Part shown: positions 63,001 to 64,000 of the stretch, piece after piece
How the letters are laid out: each line of letters opens with the position of its first letter
Position numbering within the stretch: the first letter of the stretch is position 1
Source of the DNA: Cecembia rubra
GTDB lineage: Bacteria > Bacteroidota > Bacteroidia > Cytophagales > Cyclobacteriaceae
Direction of reading: 5' to 3'
Assembly (NCBI RefSeq): GCF_003014575.1
Contig: NZ_PYGF01000012.1
Span: 62,001-126,000 of the forward strand
DNA: 64,000 nt
Notes under the pieces: model-generated
What the model saw: the letters and a program-made list of their open reading frames with translations, nothing else
Database searches by the model: none
Told to the model about the DNA's origin: nothing
Program-made: the position numbers and the translations under genes

Positions 63001-63170
63001 CTGAATTTCTCCAAAATATAGGTTTGTCTCAGGCAAGGATATATGCACAGGGGATAAATCTTTGGACAATTTCGGATTATCCAGGTTATGATCCTGAATT
63101 TATGGGTGTTGGTACAGGCCAAATTCCTGTCCATAAAAGTTATAATATCGGTATCCAGTTAAGTTTTTAA
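60081..63170 (+). CDS. SusC-type TonB-linked outer membrane protein (pair 2), with acidic segment in place of the TonB box
   Basis: This 1029-aa protein has a signal peptide (residues 1-21), a carboxypeptidase-regulatory-like domain (KKDNQPISGASIILKGTTVG), and the plug signatures INARIRGVGSIYAGNEPLYV followed by VDGVL and STAIYGNQGANGVIIITT. The beta-barrel ends in GIQLSF. Where SusC proteins normally have a TonB box (such as EVVVVGYG), this one has an acidic stretch (EEEVEVEKVLAKEEEVEDPE, about residues 112-131) and no obvious TonB box. The partner SusD gene starts 5 bp after its stop. It is likely still a transporter, perhaps with unusual coupling to TonB; this is inferred. Confidence 0.93.
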   Translation: MKIFLSLSTCLLLLSTIPVFAQSRIVRGQVFSKKDNQPISGASIILKGTTVGTASDLYGRYVLQVNLDEFTLVYSYIGHQTEEVFFGVENTMDVYLSPLQEAIEEEVEVEKVLAKEEEVEDPEIILQKDGARTKSPGDLIENIPYQSFDRTLQGRVPGLSVKAASGIPGGAINARIRGVGSIYAGNEPLYVVDGVLINNVSYSIFTQSNPLAFLNPNEIESVEVLKDAASTAIYGNQGANGVIIITTRKGKPGKARIELNAYAGETIPIKFLDLLDGPEWYAMRRDAFKNSDATNPEARALSNMGVLPDNWNQLSPAQLDELGLNLPTYDWQRQMMRKSMMHNYELSASGGGKTTLYYISGSYHYSGSSFPPVDFERGTLRASLSQSIKERVRLEANVNLASIDQAVPFSTEGSFIGSPAFAASTILRHNPIFNEDGSFNTQIGGLAGQNIALVNEFNSGQTSTRSGGGNFIVNWKIASNLNYKGLAGVDYRDLEEFRFRDPRTPDGQEVNGRNGVGNYSVKRYMTNHTLDWTKKIDKSLISAYIGYEFLTEEREGLSSEATGITTPSFNNLLPGSTLVSSDTVWAGYKRQGAFIGLNYQLAEKYLFHLGSRVDGSSRFGSNFRYGIFPFVKLGWNLAKEDFLIASGKVSDLRLRASWGLAGNDQIGDFRALGMYGPGNTYAGGTGIRPISFDNPNLRWETNETINLGLDFGFITGKISGSIDVFQRKTKDLILNIPVLWINRADQFLRNVGGLENRGIEFEINTINMERGIFSWYSSFNFSYIQNKVTSLYDGLQVDPDNPRWAVGMPVGNPAFPGQLAPGSWYVAEYAGVNPATGRPMWYDANRNLTYLPTDADRVYFGSNFPPYFGGFNNVIKIKSFELTTFFTYEYGAVVSDGQYNFLRENGTRFTFNSLHEVNDRAWRVPGDMTDIPRNFALNSGNAARNQNRNFGSASLLKADFIRLAQVNIAYNFSSEFLQNIGLSQARIYAQGINLWTISDYPGYDPEFMGVGTGQIPVHKSYNIGIQLSF

Positions 63171-63175
63171 TAGCG

Positions 63176-64000
63176 ATGGAAAGGTATAGCATATTAAGGG
63201 GGCTTTTCTTTTTTGCAATCGGCATTTTCGTGTTTTCCTGCGATCTGGAAGTAGATCCCCGTCAGACAACCAGAACTTCTGAAGTATTAAATAGTCCGGC
63301 TAATTTGGAATCTGCTTTGAATTCAGTTTATGGTAGGCTTCGCTCCTTAAATCATTATGGTCGTGACATGATTGCCCTTTCGGATGCTTTAGCAGATGTG
63401 GGAAGGGCAACCAATAATTCAGGGAGGTTGGTTGCCGAAAACAATAATGCTGTCAATGCACATTTTTCAGCTGGTTTTTGGCAAAATGGTTATGCTGCCA
63501 TTACTGAACTCAACTTAATTCTTGATCAGTTGGAAAAGGGAGTTAATGGGGCAAATGAGGACCAAATTGCTGCCTGGGAAGGAGAGGCCAAATTTTTAAG
63601 GGCTTTGTATTTGTTTGATCTGGTAAAAGTTTATTCCTATATTCCGACAGCAGTTTTTCAGTCCGGAATAGTGGATCAAGGAGGTATTCCTATGCCTTTG
63701 ATAGCTGTTAAAATTGCTGATATTGCCCAATTGAATCAATTACCGAGGTCAACTCTGGCGCAAAATTATTCTCAGATAATCAGAGATCTAGGAGATGCTA
63801 TCAATTTATTGGAAAATAATCAACGGTCAGCTCCGCAATATGCAAGTTCAGCTGCAGCAGCGGCACTGCTTTCACGGGTTGCTCTTTATAACGGTAATTG
63901 GCAGGCAGCCCTAAGTGCTGCAAATGCGGCTTTAAGTTCAGATGTAGGGCAATTGCTCTCAGGGGAGAATTATTTAAGTGGCTGGAAGTCTTCTGTTCAT
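63176..64000 (+). CDS. SusD/RagB surface lipoprotein (pair 2), 3' end cut by window
   Basis: The plus strand is open from the ATG at 63176 to the window end (275 codons), so the C-terminus is not in view. A lipoprotein signal (LFFFAIGIFVFSC, Cys near residue 22) is followed by SusD features such as SPANLESALNSVYGRLRSLN, GEAKFLRALYLFDLVKVYSY and AAAAALLSRVALYNGNWQAAL. It pairs with the SusC gene 5 bp upstream. The assignment is clear despite truncation; the glycan bound is unknown. Confidence 0.93.
   Translation, partial: MERYSILRGLFFFAIGIFVFSCDLEVDPRQTTRTSEVLNSPANLESALNSVYGRLRSLNHYGRDMIALSDALADVGRATNNSGRLVAENNNAVNAHFSAGFWQNGYAAITELNLILDQLEKGVNGANEDQIAAWEGEAKFLRALYLFDLVKVYSYIPTAVFQSGIVDQGGIPMPLIAVKIADIAQLNQLPRSTLAQNYSQIIRDLGDAINLLENNQRSAPQYASSAAAAALLSRVALYNGNWQAALSAANAALSSDVGQLLSGENYLSGWKSSVH

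Overview
The window looks like chromosome of a Bacteroidota member, most likely Cytophagales near the Cyclobacteriaceae. This is inferred from two SusC/SusD pairs, Reg_prop/Y_Y_Y sensor kinases, many Tat- or Sec-exported Gfo/Idh/MocA oxidoreductases, DUF1593, DUF1080 and ThuA proteins, a PorE-like OmpA protein, TAnnTTTG-type promoter boxes, few Shine-Dalgarno sites and AT-rich spacers. I saw no rRNA, tRNA, CRISPR array, phage or recognisable transposase gene.

Left edge (1-3243, minus): a truncated TIM-barrel sugar isomerase/epimerase, a ThuA-domain protein and a lipoprotein of the proline iminopeptidase family. Energy region (3359-15354, minus): a HEPN protein, a very large pyruvate:ferredoxin oxidoreductase (1635 aa), rnfC-D-G-E-A, a tiny Cys-rich membrane protein, a ferredoxin-NADP reductase and, after a repeat-filled spacer, rnfB. 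Together these can make reduced ferredoxin from 2-oxoacids, exchange it with NADPH, and drive an ion-pumping ferredoxin:NAD+ complex.

Sensor region (15.7-27.6 kb, plus): an exported GH78-like enzyme, two large paralogous sensor kinases without response regulators, and a cyclic-nucleotide-binding patatin. Between the kinases sits a 489-bp cassette with terminal inverted repeats and one GxxExxY gene. It is bracketed by a 38-bp direct repeat of kinase coding sequence, and an orphan kinase 3' end lies to its right.

Glycan region (27.8-52.1 kb): two DUF1593 proteins, two NagX/HGSNAT-like membrane acetyltransferases, an esterase, a broken acetylxylan esterase, a GH20-like enzyme, a sulfatase, four Gfo/Idh/MocA oxidoreductases, a Na+/solute symporter with a fused NagB-NagA protein, a DUF1080 protein, an NHL propeller and an exported TIM-barrel isomerase. 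The set suggests amino-sugar/sulfated glycan breakdown plus oxidation-based (3-keto-glycoside) cleavage in the periplasm.

Right part (52.2-64 kb, plus): queE behind a convincing preQ1-I-like riboswitch and promoter, a PorE-like OmpA protein, and two SusC/SusD pairs, the last SusD cut by the window end. The most interesting items are the GxxExxY cassette, the small Cys-rich protein in the rnf cluster, the riboswitch, the enlarged PFOR tied to Rnf, and the NagB-NagA fusion.
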